Source: JAGQRJ01 sp041402045 (GTDB lineage: Bacteria; Planctomycetota; J058). Taken from it: a stretch of DNA of 64,000 nucleotides. The position numbers were made by a program, and so were the translations under genes. Within the stretch, counting starts at the first letter, position 1. The number at the start of each line of letters is the position of its first letter. Under the pieces are notes generated by a model, which worked only from the letters and a program-made list of their open reading frames with translations, did no database searches and was not told the origin of the DNA. Location: NCBI GenBank assembly GCA_041402045.1, contig JAWKSZ010000011.1:1-64000 (forward strand), in the 5' to 3' direction. Shown here one piece after another: positions 26,954-34,598 of this stretch.

Positions 26954-27726
26954 TGGCGTTCGATCAGGACGCCGTCGCCCGCGCCGCGGCCGCGGCGGGC
27001 TTCGGCCCGGCGGAGCTGCACGCGGCGCTGCCCTCGAGCAACGATCGCCTGCTGGAGCTGGCCGACGCCGGCGCGGGCTCGGGGACCCTGGTGGTGACCC
27101 TCGAGCAGACCGCCGGGCGCGGACGCGCGGGGCGCGGCTTCGCCTCGCCGCGCGGCGGGCTCTACCTGAGCCTGCTCCTGCGCCTCCCCGGCGCGACCCT
27201 CGCGCGCTACCCCCTGAGCCTGGTGGTCGGCCTCGCGCTCTCCGAGGCCCTGGACGAGCTCGCCGCGCCCACCGCGCTCAAGTGGCCCAACGACGTGCTC
27301 GTGGGCGAGAAGAAGGTGGCCGGGATCCTGGTCGAGGCCAAGAGCGGCGGCCGCGAGACCCGGGTCGTGGTCGGGGTCGGGATCAACGTCGAGACCCCCC
27401 CGGCGGCGCTGCCCCCCGAGGCCCTGAGCCTGATCGAGACCGCGGGCGCCCCCGATCGGGCCCAGGTCCTGACCGCGTTCCTCGCTCAGCTCCGCTTGCG
27501 GCTCGAGCAGCTCCAGCGCGGAGAGCTCGAGCCCCTGCGCGCGGCGGTGGGCGCGCGCTCCGCGCTCCTCGGCGAGCGGGTGCGGGCCGAGGTCCGGGGG
27601 CGCCCGGTGGAGGGCCGCGCCGTGGGGCTCGCCCCCTCGGGGGCTTTGCTCCTGCGCACGGACGCCGGCGAGACCCTCGAGCTCCTGAGCGGCGACGTGC
27701 GCCGCCTCCGCGGCTCAGGCGCCTGA
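26953..27726 (+). CDS. birA: Biotin--[acetyl-CoA-carboxylase] ligase
   Basis: 257 residues. Activates biotin with ATP and attaches it to the carboxylase carrier protein. Signature motifs: TAGRGRAGRGF (biotinyl-AMP loop), LKWPNDVLV, KKVAGILVEAKS and VVGVGINV. There is no N-terminal helix-turn-helix, so it is the short class that cannot act as a biotin-operon repressor. The small C-terminal SH3-like domain is present (GRAVGLAPSGALLLRTDAG). The GTG start shares one base with the stop of the preceding exported protein, so it is translationally coupled to it, although no functional link is evident. Confidence 0.93.
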   Translation: MAFDQDAVARAAAAAGFGPAELHAALPSSNDRLLELADAGAGSGTLVVTLEQTAGRGRAGRGFASPRGGLYLSLLLRLPGATLARYPLSLVVGLALSEALDELAAPTALKWPNDVLVGEKKVAGILVEAKSGGRETRVVVGVGINVETPPAALPPEALSLIETAGAPDRAQVLTAFLAQLRLRLEQLQRGELEPLRAAVGARSALLGERVRAEVRGRPVEGRAVGLAPSGALLLRTDAGETLELLSGDVRRLRGSGA

Positions 27727-27857
27727 GGCCACGGGCTTTACAAGCGTCGACGGGTCCAGTATGTTCGCCCTCACCGGGACGGGTCCTAAGCCCTTGAGCT
27801 GCAATGCTCCAGGCGTTGCGAACGGGTCCGACAGCCAGCGAGAAGGGACGTCTGCAT

Positions 27858-28598
27858 ATGTGGGCACGGATCAAGCGCATCTTCCGCTCGATCATTGGGT
27901 GGTTCGTCGAACTGGGCGAGGACCCGGTGTTGATCCTCAAGCAGAACATTCGTGACCTCGAGGATCAGGTCCCGGTCATGAACGAGAACCTGGCCATGGT
28001 GAAGGCCCAGGTGAACCTGACCGAGAAGGAGCTGAGCCGGCTCAAGGCCAAGGAGAGCGAGCTCACCGCCAAGATCAAGGCGGCGCTCAAGGGCCAGCGC
28101 CGGGACATCGCGCTCAACTTCGCCACGACCCTGGAGGAGGTCCGCAAGGAGCTCGCCAACCAGCAGCGCCAGCACGAGACCGCGACCCGCGCCTACGAGC
28201 AAGCCCAGAAGGTCAAGCGCGCGTTCATGCTGGAGAAGGAGCGCAAGATCCAGGAGGCCAAGCGCGCGCTGAACAGCAAGCGCCAGAGCGAGTGGAACAA
28301 GAAGGTCGCCGACGCCATGGGCTCGTTCCAGGTGGCCGGGATCGACCAGACCCACGACGAAATGATCGACAAGATCGAGCGCGAGGCCGCCCAGAACGAG
28401 GCCCGCCTGGAGATGGCCATGGACAACGTGGCCAACGACACCTACGACATCGAGGTCGAGGCCAAGAACCTCCAGGCCAACGAGACCCTGCGCCAGTTCG
28501 AAATGGAAATGGGCCTCGCGGCCGACGCCTCGGCGCCGCCCGAGGAGTCGTCCAAGGACAAGACGATCGGCGACCTCGAGCGCGAGATCGCTGGCTAG
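27858..28598 (+). CDS. pspA: PspA/IM30-family membrane-stress protein
   Basis: 246 residues. An amphipathic helix at 1-20 (WARIKRIFRSIIGWFVELG) and EDPVLILKQNIRDLEDQ match the PspA/Vipp1 start. The rest is a long antiparallel coiled coil (about 25-215) and a short acidic tail. Family members bind the inner face of the cytoplasmic membrane, form ESCRT-III-like assemblies and protect membranes under stress. Only this paralogue is seen, and no PspF/PspB/PspC lies nearby. ATG at 27858 has an AGAAGGG site upstream. The frame is open 18 codons further. It heads the operon with the ABC transporter genes (133 bases to the next start), which suggests the transporter acts in envelope stress. The terminal Lys/Glu tail is charged. 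Confidence 0.9.
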   Translation: MWARIKRIFRSIIGWFVELGEDPVLILKQNIRDLEDQVPVMNENLAMVKAQVNLTEKELSRLKAKESELTAKIKAALKGQRRDIALNFATTLEEVRKELANQQRQHETATRAYEQAQKVKRAFMLEKERKIQEAKRALNSKRQSEWNKKVADAMGSFQVAGIDQTHDEMIDKIEREAAQNEARLEMAMDNVANDTYDIEVEAKNLQANETLRQFEMEMGLAADASAPPEESSKDKTIGDLEREIAG

Positions 28599-28731
28599 CG
28601 CCAGCGGCGGCCCCCCGCGCGTCGCGCGGATCACCTTCCACCAGGGCTGAACGCCCTACGACTCACGAATCCCTTCGCGTCGCGACCGCGGCGCGTCCGA
28701 CCGGCGGTCAGATCCGCCAAGGAGCTCCAGG

Positions 28732-30462
28732 GTGTCCGGAACCACCATCAAGCCGGGCGGCGTGATCCTGATCATCGGGTTCGCGGCCGCGATCGTCGGC
28801 TTCGGCGTCTACGCCTATCAGAAGGAAAAGAACGGCCAGGGCGGCACCGTCGCCACCGGCGGCGGCCAGGGCGGCCAGACCGGCGAGGGTCCGACCCAGG
28901 CCGGCGGCGGGACCCCGACCCCGACCGACGGCGGCGAGAAGCTCGGCGGCACGACCCAGAGCGAGTTCAAGGAGGTCGGCCGCGAGGGCGCGCCCCAGCT
29001 CTCGGTGCCCAAGGGCGCCTACCCCTGGGACGCGGCGAACCCGACCGTGGTCTTCCCGATCAACATTTGGGCGGGCTGGGGGCCGATCATCGCGGCCAAC
29101 GACGGCTTCGCCGCGGGCTCGCCGAACTCGGTGTTCAAGAAGTACGGCTTCAACGTCGAGCTGCGCCTGATCGACGACCCGGTCCAGACCGCCGAGGCCT
29201 ACGCCTCGGGCCAGGCCCACACCATGTGGGGCACCCTGGACATGATCACGCTGTTCGCGCCCGAGCTGAAGAAGGTCGGGCTGACCCCCAAGGTCTACCA
29301 GCAGGTCGACTGGTCGCAGGGCGGCGACGGGATCGTGGTCCGCTCCGCGATCCGCTCGGTCAAGGACCTGGCGGGCAAGACGATCGCGCTCTGCCAGAAC
29401 TCGCCCTCGCACTACTACATCCTGCGGCTGCTGGCCGACGTGGGGCTCTCGCACCGCGACGTGAACTTCCGCTTCACCCAGACCGCCTTCGGCGCCTCGG
29501 CCCTGTTCGCGCAGGACCCGCGGGTGCACGCCTGCGTCTCCTGGGCGCCGGACATCTACACCCTCACCGAGGAGAACAAGGGCGTGCGGCTGCTCTCGAC
29601 GACCGCCGACGCAGCCAACGTGATCGCCGACGTGTGGGCCGCGCGCCCCGACTTCGCCAAGGACCACCCCGACGTGATCGAGGGCCTGGTCAAGGGGATC
29701 TTCGAGGGCGTGGACCTGCTCAAGCAGAACCCCGACCGCGTCGCCGCGCTCATGGCCGCGGGCTATCACTTCCCCGTCGACGAGTGCAAGGGCATGCTCG
29801 GCGACGCCTACGCCACCGGCCTCGCCGACAACGAGCAGTTCTTCGACGCGGGCAACGTCGCCGGCTTCCAGGCCACCTGGGAGAGCGCGGCCGACCTCTA
29901 CGGCAAGTACGGCGCGCTGAGCACGCCGGTCCCTGCGGCTGAGGTCATGGACGCGACCGTGGTCGAGAAGCTCAAGGCCGAGGGCGCCTTCAAGCACCAG
30001 ACCGCGCAGAAGATCGGCTTCGAGCCGCCGAAGCTCGACCTGGGCAGCGTGGAGATGACCGAGTCGGAGGAGATCCTGCGGGTCACCCACCGGATTCACT
30101 TCGAGGCCAACGCGGCCAAGCTCAACCCCGAGGTCGACGCCTCGATCCCCGACACCATGAAGAAGATCGAGTCGCTGGCCAAGCGCTTCTCGGGCGCCAT
30201 GATCATCATCGAGGGCAACGTCGACACCTCGAAGCGCAGCCAGTTCAAGGCCATGGGCGCGCGGGTCATGGCCAAGATGTCCGAGCGCGTGCAGCAGCTC
30301 AGCCAGGAGCGCGCCGACGCCGTGCGCCAGGCGCTGCTCGAGAAGTTCCCCGAGCAGGAGAACCGGTTCATCGCGATCGGCAATGGCTGGGACAACCCGA
30401 TCGACCTCGTGCACCACGAGAACAACCGCCGCGTCGACGTGCGGGTCGTCCGGGTCGAGTAA
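28732..30462 (+). CDS. Tethered NMT1/TauA-type solute-binding protein fused to OmpA domain
   Basis: 576 residues. Transmembrane anchor (about 10-30), Gly/Thr-rich linker (31-85), solute-binding domain (about 95-420), OmpA peptidoglycan-binding domain (about 453-576). The binding domain carries the NMT1/TauA-like pattern: VVFPINIWAGWGPIIAAND, SGQAHTMWGTLDMITLF, VVRSAIRSVKDLAGKTIAL, plus a hinge-like ALCQNSPSHYYILRLL. The OmpA part has HRIHFEANAAKL, QERADAVRQALLEKF, IAIGNGWDNP and NNRRVDVRVVRV. So the binding protein is tied to the inner membrane and to peptidoglycan. The ligand is unknown; relatives bind sulfonates, nitrate or thiamine precursors. GTG with AAGGAG upstream. It lies between pspA and its permease. 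This fusion is not the usual ABC layout. Confidence 0.9.
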   Translation: MSGTTIKPGGVILIIGFAAAIVGFGVYAYQKEKNGQGGTVATGGGQGGQTGEGPTQAGGGTPTPTDGGEKLGGTTQSEFKEVGREGAPQLSVPKGAYPWDAANPTVVFPINIWAGWGPIIAANDGFAAGSPNSVFKKYGFNVELRLIDDPVQTAEAYASGQAHTMWGTLDMITLFAPELKKVGLTPKVYQQVDWSQGGDGIVVRSAIRSVKDLAGKTIALCQNSPSHYYILRLLADVGLSHRDVNFRFTQTAFGASALFAQDPRVHACVSWAPDIYTLTEENKGVRLLSTTADAANVIADVWAARPDFAKDHPDVIEGLVKGIFEGVDLLKQNPDRVAALMAAGYHFPVDECKGMLGDAYATGLADNEQFFDAGNVAGFQATWESAADLYGKYGALSTPVPAAEVMDATVVEKLKAEGAFKHQTAQKIGFEPPKLDLGSVEMTESEEILRVTHRIHFEANAAKLNPEVDASIPDTMKKIESLAKRFSGAMIIIEGNVDTSKRSQFKAMGARVMAKMSERVQQLSQERADAVRQALLEKFPEQENRFIAIGNGWDNPIDLVHHENNRRVDVRVVRVE

Positions 30463-30524
30463 GACCGTCTCCCGCGGGGCCTCGCGGCCCCGCGGGCGCT
30501 CACGGGCTCGAAGGAGGGCCCCCT

Positions 30525-32075
30525 ATGGCCGAGCCCCCCGAGCACGAGGGTCCCGACGACGGGCCCGACCCGGAGCAGGTCGAGCTCACCGCGCCCGCGA
30601 AGCGCACCCCCGAGGAGCCGTCGCCCGACGAGGCGGCGGCGCTCGCGGAGTTCGCCGAGCGCGCGCACGAGCCGTCGGTCAGCGACGCCCCCCCGCCGCG
30701 CCCCGCGGTGGACCAGGTCCCGGCCCCCGCCTCCGCGGCGCCGGCGCTGCCGGTGGTCGAGGACGCCCCGGCCACCCCCTACACCGGCCTGTTCAAGATC
30801 CGCGGCGACGTGGACCAGACCAAGGCGATCGGGCTGTTCCTCGCCGGACTCAGCGCCTTCGGGCTGCTGTGGGTCCTGCTCACCGCCGGCTCCCCCGACC
30901 CCCGCGAGTACGCGGGGACCGTGGACCCCCAGGGCTGGGTGGCCATCCCCGACCCCCTGCGCCCAGACATGCGGGTCTACGCCAACGGCTTCTCCCAGGT
31001 CGAGGACTTCACCGCCGAGGACAGCCCGGACGTCCGCGAGTTCTTCCTCGTGACCGAGCAGGGCGCCTCGCGCCTGCGCTTCTCCCCCGAGGTCGCAGGC
31101 GAGGAGGTCACCTTCGGCTACGACCTGGGCTCGCAGCCGATCGTGTCCGCGTTCCTCCTGCCCAAGCCCGGCAAGGTGTTCACCGCGCTGATCGAGCTGT
31201 TCACGGGACCGGCCTACATGGTCTCGATCAGCAGCCCCGACTGGACCGCCGAGGAGCGCACGGTCTACCTCAGCTCCAGCGAGGGCGCCGCGCTCGAGGC
31301 CTTCCGCGTGGGCCGCATGGACGACGGCGACGAGGTCAGCGCGCCCGAGATCAAGGCCCCGGGCACCGACTTCGTGCTCGACGGCGAGATCGCGATCCCG
31401 CTCCCGGCCCAGGGCTTCCGCGCGGGGCTGATCTCCACGATCCGCCGCACGATCCTGGGCTTCCTCTGCGCGGCGCTGATCTCCTTCCCGCTGGGCGTGC
31501 TCGCCGGGACCTTCCCCCCGATCAAGCGCCTGGTGAGCCCGATCGAGATCGCCGGCGGCTACACCCCCCCGGTGGTCCTGGTCCCGCTGGTGGTCGCGGT
31601 CAGCGCGTTCCTCAGCAACCCCGAAGGCCTGAACTTCTCGCCCTCGGGCGCCGCCGACGGCGCGCGGGTCGGGTTCTTCCTCGTGCTCGTGATCAGCTTC
31701 TGGCTCTACCCGCTGGTGACCAAGGAGATCGAGAGCGTGAAGGAGGTCTACATAAACACCGCCTACACGCTGGGCGCCTCGCGCTGGCAGGTCGTGCGCC
31801 ACGTCATGATCCCGGTCTCCATGGCCAACGTGTGGGAGCACCTCCGCGCCTGCTACGCGATCGGCTGGGCCTCGATCATCCTGGCCGAGGGCTACGGGCC
31901 CGGGAAGGTCACCGGCGAGTTCGGGATCGGGTTCTTCATGGTCGAGATGCAGCGCCGCCACAAAATGGAGAACTACTTCGCCGCCCTGATCGCGATCGTG
32001 GTCACCGGGATCGCGATCGACTACGCGTTCAAGCTCGCCGGGCGCTGGCTGTTCCCCTTCCGGGAGGCCGCATGA
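30525..32075 (+). CDS. ABC transporter permease with large extra-cytoplasmic insert
   Basis: 516 residues. A Pro/Glu-rich cytoplasmic N-terminus (1-95) is followed by TM1 (about 102-120, IGLFLAGLSAFGLLWVLLTA), an extra-cytoplasmic beta-rich region of about 180 residues, and a transmembrane core (about 300-510). The core has the binding-protein-dependent permease EAA-like loop EVYINTAYTLGASRWQVVRH, which docks the ATPase. It is most like SsuC/TauC-type permeases, which normally lack the 180-residue insert. ATG with AAGGAGGG upstream. Its TGA overlaps the ATPase ATG. The insert may contact the tethered binding protein, which is inference. Confidence 0.9.
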   Translation: MAEPPEHEGPDDGPDPEQVELTAPAKRTPEEPSPDEAAALAEFAERAHEPSVSDAPPPRPAVDQVPAPASAAPALPVVEDAPATPYTGLFKIRGDVDQTKAIGLFLAGLSAFGLLWVLLTAGSPDPREYAGTVDPQGWVAIPDPLRPDMRVYANGFSQVEDFTAEDSPDVREFFLVTEQGASRLRFSPEVAGEEVTFGYDLGSQPIVSAFLLPKPGKVFTALIELFTGPAYMVSISSPDWTAEERTVYLSSSEGAALEAFRVGRMDDGDEVSAPEIKAPGTDFVLDGEIAIPLPAQGFRAGLISTIRRTILGFLCAALISFPLGVLAGTFPPIKRLVSPIEIAGGYTPPVVLVPLVVAVSAFLSNPEGLNFSPSGAADGARVGFFLVLVISFWLYPLVTKEIESVKEVYINTAYTLGASRWQVVRHVMIPVSMANVWEHLRACYAIGWASIILAEGYGPGKVTGEFGIGFFMVEMQRRHKMENYFAALIAIVVTGIAIDYAFKLAGRWLFPFREAA

Positions 32076-32884
32076 GCCAGGCGCTCCCCGCGGTGGTCGA
32101 GTTCAAGGACGTCGGCAAGACGTTCATAGGCCCCGACGGCACCCCGCACCAGGCGATCCGCGACGTGACCTTCCGCGTCGACGACCTCCCCGGCAAGGGC
32201 GAGTTCATAGCGCTCCTCGGGCCCTCGGGCTGCGGGAAGTCCACGATCCTGAACCTGATCGCCGGCCTCGAGCCCGTGCACCCCGCGACCACGGGCAGCG
32301 TCGAGATCTTCGGCCGGCCGGTGCACGGCCCCGGCCCGGACCGGGGCATGGTGTTCCAGAGCTACTCCTCGTTCCCCTGCTACGACGTGCTGGGCAACGT
32401 GGCCTTCGGGCTCAAGCTCCAGGGCGTGGAGAAGGACGAGCGCGAGGAGCGCGCCATGCGCTGGATCAAGCGCGTGAACCTGGGGGGCAGCGAGCGCAAG
32501 TATCCCCACCAGCTGTCGGGCGGCATGCGCCAGCGCGTGGCGATCGCGCGCACCCTGGCGATCCACCCGCGGATCATCCTCATGGACGAGCCCTTCGGCG
32601 CCCTCGACCGGGTCACACGCTGGGGCATGCAGGACCTCCTGATCGAGCTCTGGCGCGAGGTCGAGGCCACGGTGTTCCTGATCACCCACGACATCGCCGA
32701 GGCGGTCTACCTGGGCGACCGGGTGTTCATCATGAGCGAGGGCCCGGGAACGATCGTGGAGACCGTGGACGTCCCCGCCCCCAGCGGCGACGCGGCGACG
32801 ACCCAGCGCACCCGGGAGTTCTCCGAGCTGGTGAACCAGGTCTCGCAGAAGTTCGAGAAGCACATTCCCCAGGTCGGGCAATGA
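32072..32884 (+). CDS. ABC transporter ATPase (SsuB/TauB type)
   Basis: 270 residues. Powers the permease by ATP hydrolysis. Motifs: Walker A LLGPSGCGKST (about 48-58), Q-loop MVFQSYSSFPCYDV, signature HQLSGGMRQRVAIART, Walker B IILMDEPFGALDR, and the H-loop LITHDIAEAVYL. These agree with the taurine/nitrate/sulfonate transporter ATPases. ATG overlaps the permease TGA (ATGA), and its own stop overlaps the next start the same way, so permease, ATPase and the downstream coiled-coil protein should be made in fixed ratio. All catalytic residues are present. Confidence 0.95.
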   Translation: MSQALPAVVEFKDVGKTFIGPDGTPHQAIRDVTFRVDDLPGKGEFIALLGPSGCGKSTILNLIAGLEPVHPATTGSVEIFGRPVHGPGPDRGMVFQSYSSFPCYDVLGNVAFGLKLQGVEKDEREERAMRWIKRVNLGGSERKYPHQLSGGMRQRVAIARTLAIHPRIILMDEPFGALDRVTRWGMQDLLIELWREVEATVFLITHDIAEAVYLGDRVFIMSEGPGTIVETVDVPAPSGDAATTQRTREFSELVNQVSQKFEKHIPQVGQ

Positions 32885-33810
32885 GCCCGGACCCCATGGA
32901 CCCCCAGGAGGCGCGGCTGCGCCGCGAGCTGGCCCAGATCAAGGAGCGCTGGCTCGAGGACAAGCAAGAGGACGTCAGCTACCTCGCCGAGGCGTTCTAT
33001 TACCACTACAACCTGATCTCGGTCGGCGGCCTGGGGATCCTCACGCTCATGGCGGCGCTCATGGCCACGCCGCTGTTCCCCCTGTTCGCGGCGCTGCTGG
33101 TGGCCTGGGAGCTGGTGTGGCTGACCCTCGGCAGCACCAACGAGCGCTTCCGGCGCATGATCCGCGCGAACAAGAACGCCGAGGTGCTCGCGGCCCGCGA
33201 GTCCAAGCGCGAGAAGAGCCTGAACAGCCTCCCCGTCCACATGCGCGCCCAGCACGAGGCCGTGCAGGCCCTGGCCCGCGAGATCCGCAAGCAGGCCGAG
33301 GACGCCGAAGAAGGGACCGTCGAGCACCTGGACGACACCCTGGCCAAGCTCGACTTCATGCTCGAGCAGCACGCGCGCATGCTCACCTCGCTGGACCGGA
33401 TCGAGGCCAACCTCGACTCTCCGGAGAGCGACAACCTCCCCCGCCGGGTCGAGGCGCTGCGCGCCGAGCTCGAGGGCATGGAGGCCGGGCGGATCAAGAC
33501 CGCCAAGGAGAAGAACCTCGCGGTGCTCATGCAGCGCCTGCAGCGCCTGGAGAAGTCCCGGGAAGAGCGCGAATACCTCCAGGTCAGCCTCGACACCCTG
33601 GAGAACACGCTCAAGCTCGTGCGCGAGCGCGTGGTGGCCGCGACCTCGGCTCAAGGGATCGCCAACAGCCTGGACGAGGTCGTGCTCGAGCTCGGCCGGC
33701 ACCGCGAGTTCATGGACGAGGTCGAGGCCCAAATGGGCCAGGTCCCGCCCGCGCCGGTGGCGGAGGCCGAACAGGACGAGTTCGACGCCGACCGCGAGCA
33801 CGCCTTCTAA
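32881..33810 (+). CDS. Two-TM coiled-coil protein of the PspA-ABC operon
   Basis: 309 residues. A charged N-terminal helix (to about 40) is followed by a hydrophobic hairpin (about 45-86, SVGGLGILTLMAALMATPLF then ALLVAWELVWLTLGS), then almost continuous coiled coil (about 90-280) with many Arg/Glu/Leu heptads (MQRLQRLEKSREEREYLQV). It contains no enzyme motif. Both ends lie on the cytoplasmic side if the two helices form a hairpin. The start overlaps the ATPase stop by four bases. It could be the membrane-anchored partner of PspA, which is itself coiled coil, but that is inference. It has no relative I can name. The TAA stop lies within palindromic copy C. Confidence 0.82.
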   Translation: MSPDPMDPQEARLRRELAQIKERWLEDKQEDVSYLAEAFYYHYNLISVGGLGILTLMAALMATPLFPLFAALLVAWELVWLTLGSTNERFRRMIRANKNAEVLAARESKREKSLNSLPVHMRAQHEAVQALAREIRKQAEDAEEGTVEHLDDTLAKLDFMLEQHARMLTSLDRIEANLDSPESDNLPRRVEALRAELEGMEAGRIKTAKEKNLAVLMQRLQRLEKSREEREYLQVSLDTLENTLKLVRERVVAATSAQGIANSLDEVVLELGRHREFMDEVEAQMGQVPPAPVAEAEQDEFDADREHAF

Positions 33811-33903
33811 ACCAGAGTTCACGATTCTGAGCGGGCGAGCGTGGCTCCCATGTCGTCAGCGATCTGGCGCTCGCTCGCCCGCTCAGGATCGTGACTCTGG
33901 TTT
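33809..33903. repeat. Palindromic repeat element, copy C
   Basis: Long imperfect hairpin: left arm 33809-33841 (starts AAACCAGAGTTCACGAT), right arm 33872-33903 (ends GATCGTGACTCTGGTTT), followed by CTAGTAG. The same core (CTGAGCGGGCG) and flanks as at 6669-6857. The left end again starts inside the stop codon of the upstream gene. Confidence 0.85.
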
Positions 33904-33967
33904 CTAGTAGGAGCGAAGCGGAAGGCGCGATTCGGTGGGAGGTCAGCACGCACTGCCCAGCCTCGGC

Positions 33968-34462
33968 TCAGTCCTCAGGGCGCTTGAGCGTCTGCAGGTA
34001 GCTCACGAACTCGGGCGGGTTGTAGAACACCGCCCGCAGGCCGCCGAAGCGGATCCGCGCCCCGGACGACAAGGGCACCCGCTCCTGGCGAGAGACGAGC
34101 ACGTCCTCGACGTAGGTGCCGTAGGTCGATCCCCCGTCCACCAGGACCCAGCCCAGCTCGGGGTCGTTCTCGAAGTAGGCGTGGAACTTGCTGACCCCCT
34201 GACACTGCAGGTGAATGTCGTTCTCTCCCGCGCGGCCCACGGTGATCTTGCCCAGGAAGGCGCTGCTGTGAGGGCTCTTGCTCAGCGGGGCGACCCAGGG
34301 CTCCCCAGGGGTCAGGTTGAACCGCCCCACGGTCTCGGAGTCGCTCTCGACGAAGGTCACGAAGCGATCCACCACGAGCACCGGGGTATGTAACCCTGCA
34401 CTCGGTGCGTTCCACTCGACGCGCTCGAGGGCCTTCCGAAATCCGTCCAAGGTCTCCAGCAT
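33968..34462 (-). CDS. FHA-domain protein
   Basis: 164 residues with an FHA domain (about 65-150), which binds phosphothreonine. Core motifs: GKITVGRAGENDIHL, SKFHAYFE (SxxH, with Lys for the usual Arg) and GGSTYGTYVED (usual SxNGTxVN), then RIRFGGLRAVFY. N-terminal 60 residues are of unknown fold. No membrane segment or signal, so cytoplasmic. It converges on the PspA-ABC operon (the stop lies at 33968, just past palindromic copy C) and is divergent from the broken kinase at 34.6 kb. It is a plausible reader of the T-x-x-D sites on the kinases here. Confidence 0.88.
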   Translation of the reverse strand: MLETLDGFRKALERVEWNAPSAGLHTPVLVVDRFVTFVESDSETVGRFNLTPGEPWVAPLSKSPHSSAFLGKITVGRAGENDIHLQCQGVSKFHAYFENDPELGWVLVDGGSTYGTYVEDVLVSRQERVPLSSGARIRFGGLRAVFYNPPEFVSYLQTLKRPED

Positions 34463-34598
34463 CCGCGCTGCGTCCTCCGGGGTCGCTGCCTCAAGCTAGC
34501 CTCGCACCACGTCGCACGCCACGTTCGTCGTAGGACAGAGCCAGCCCGCCCAGGCCAGGGACGGTTGCCGGGAGCGCAGCGGACGACTACGCTCCAAG

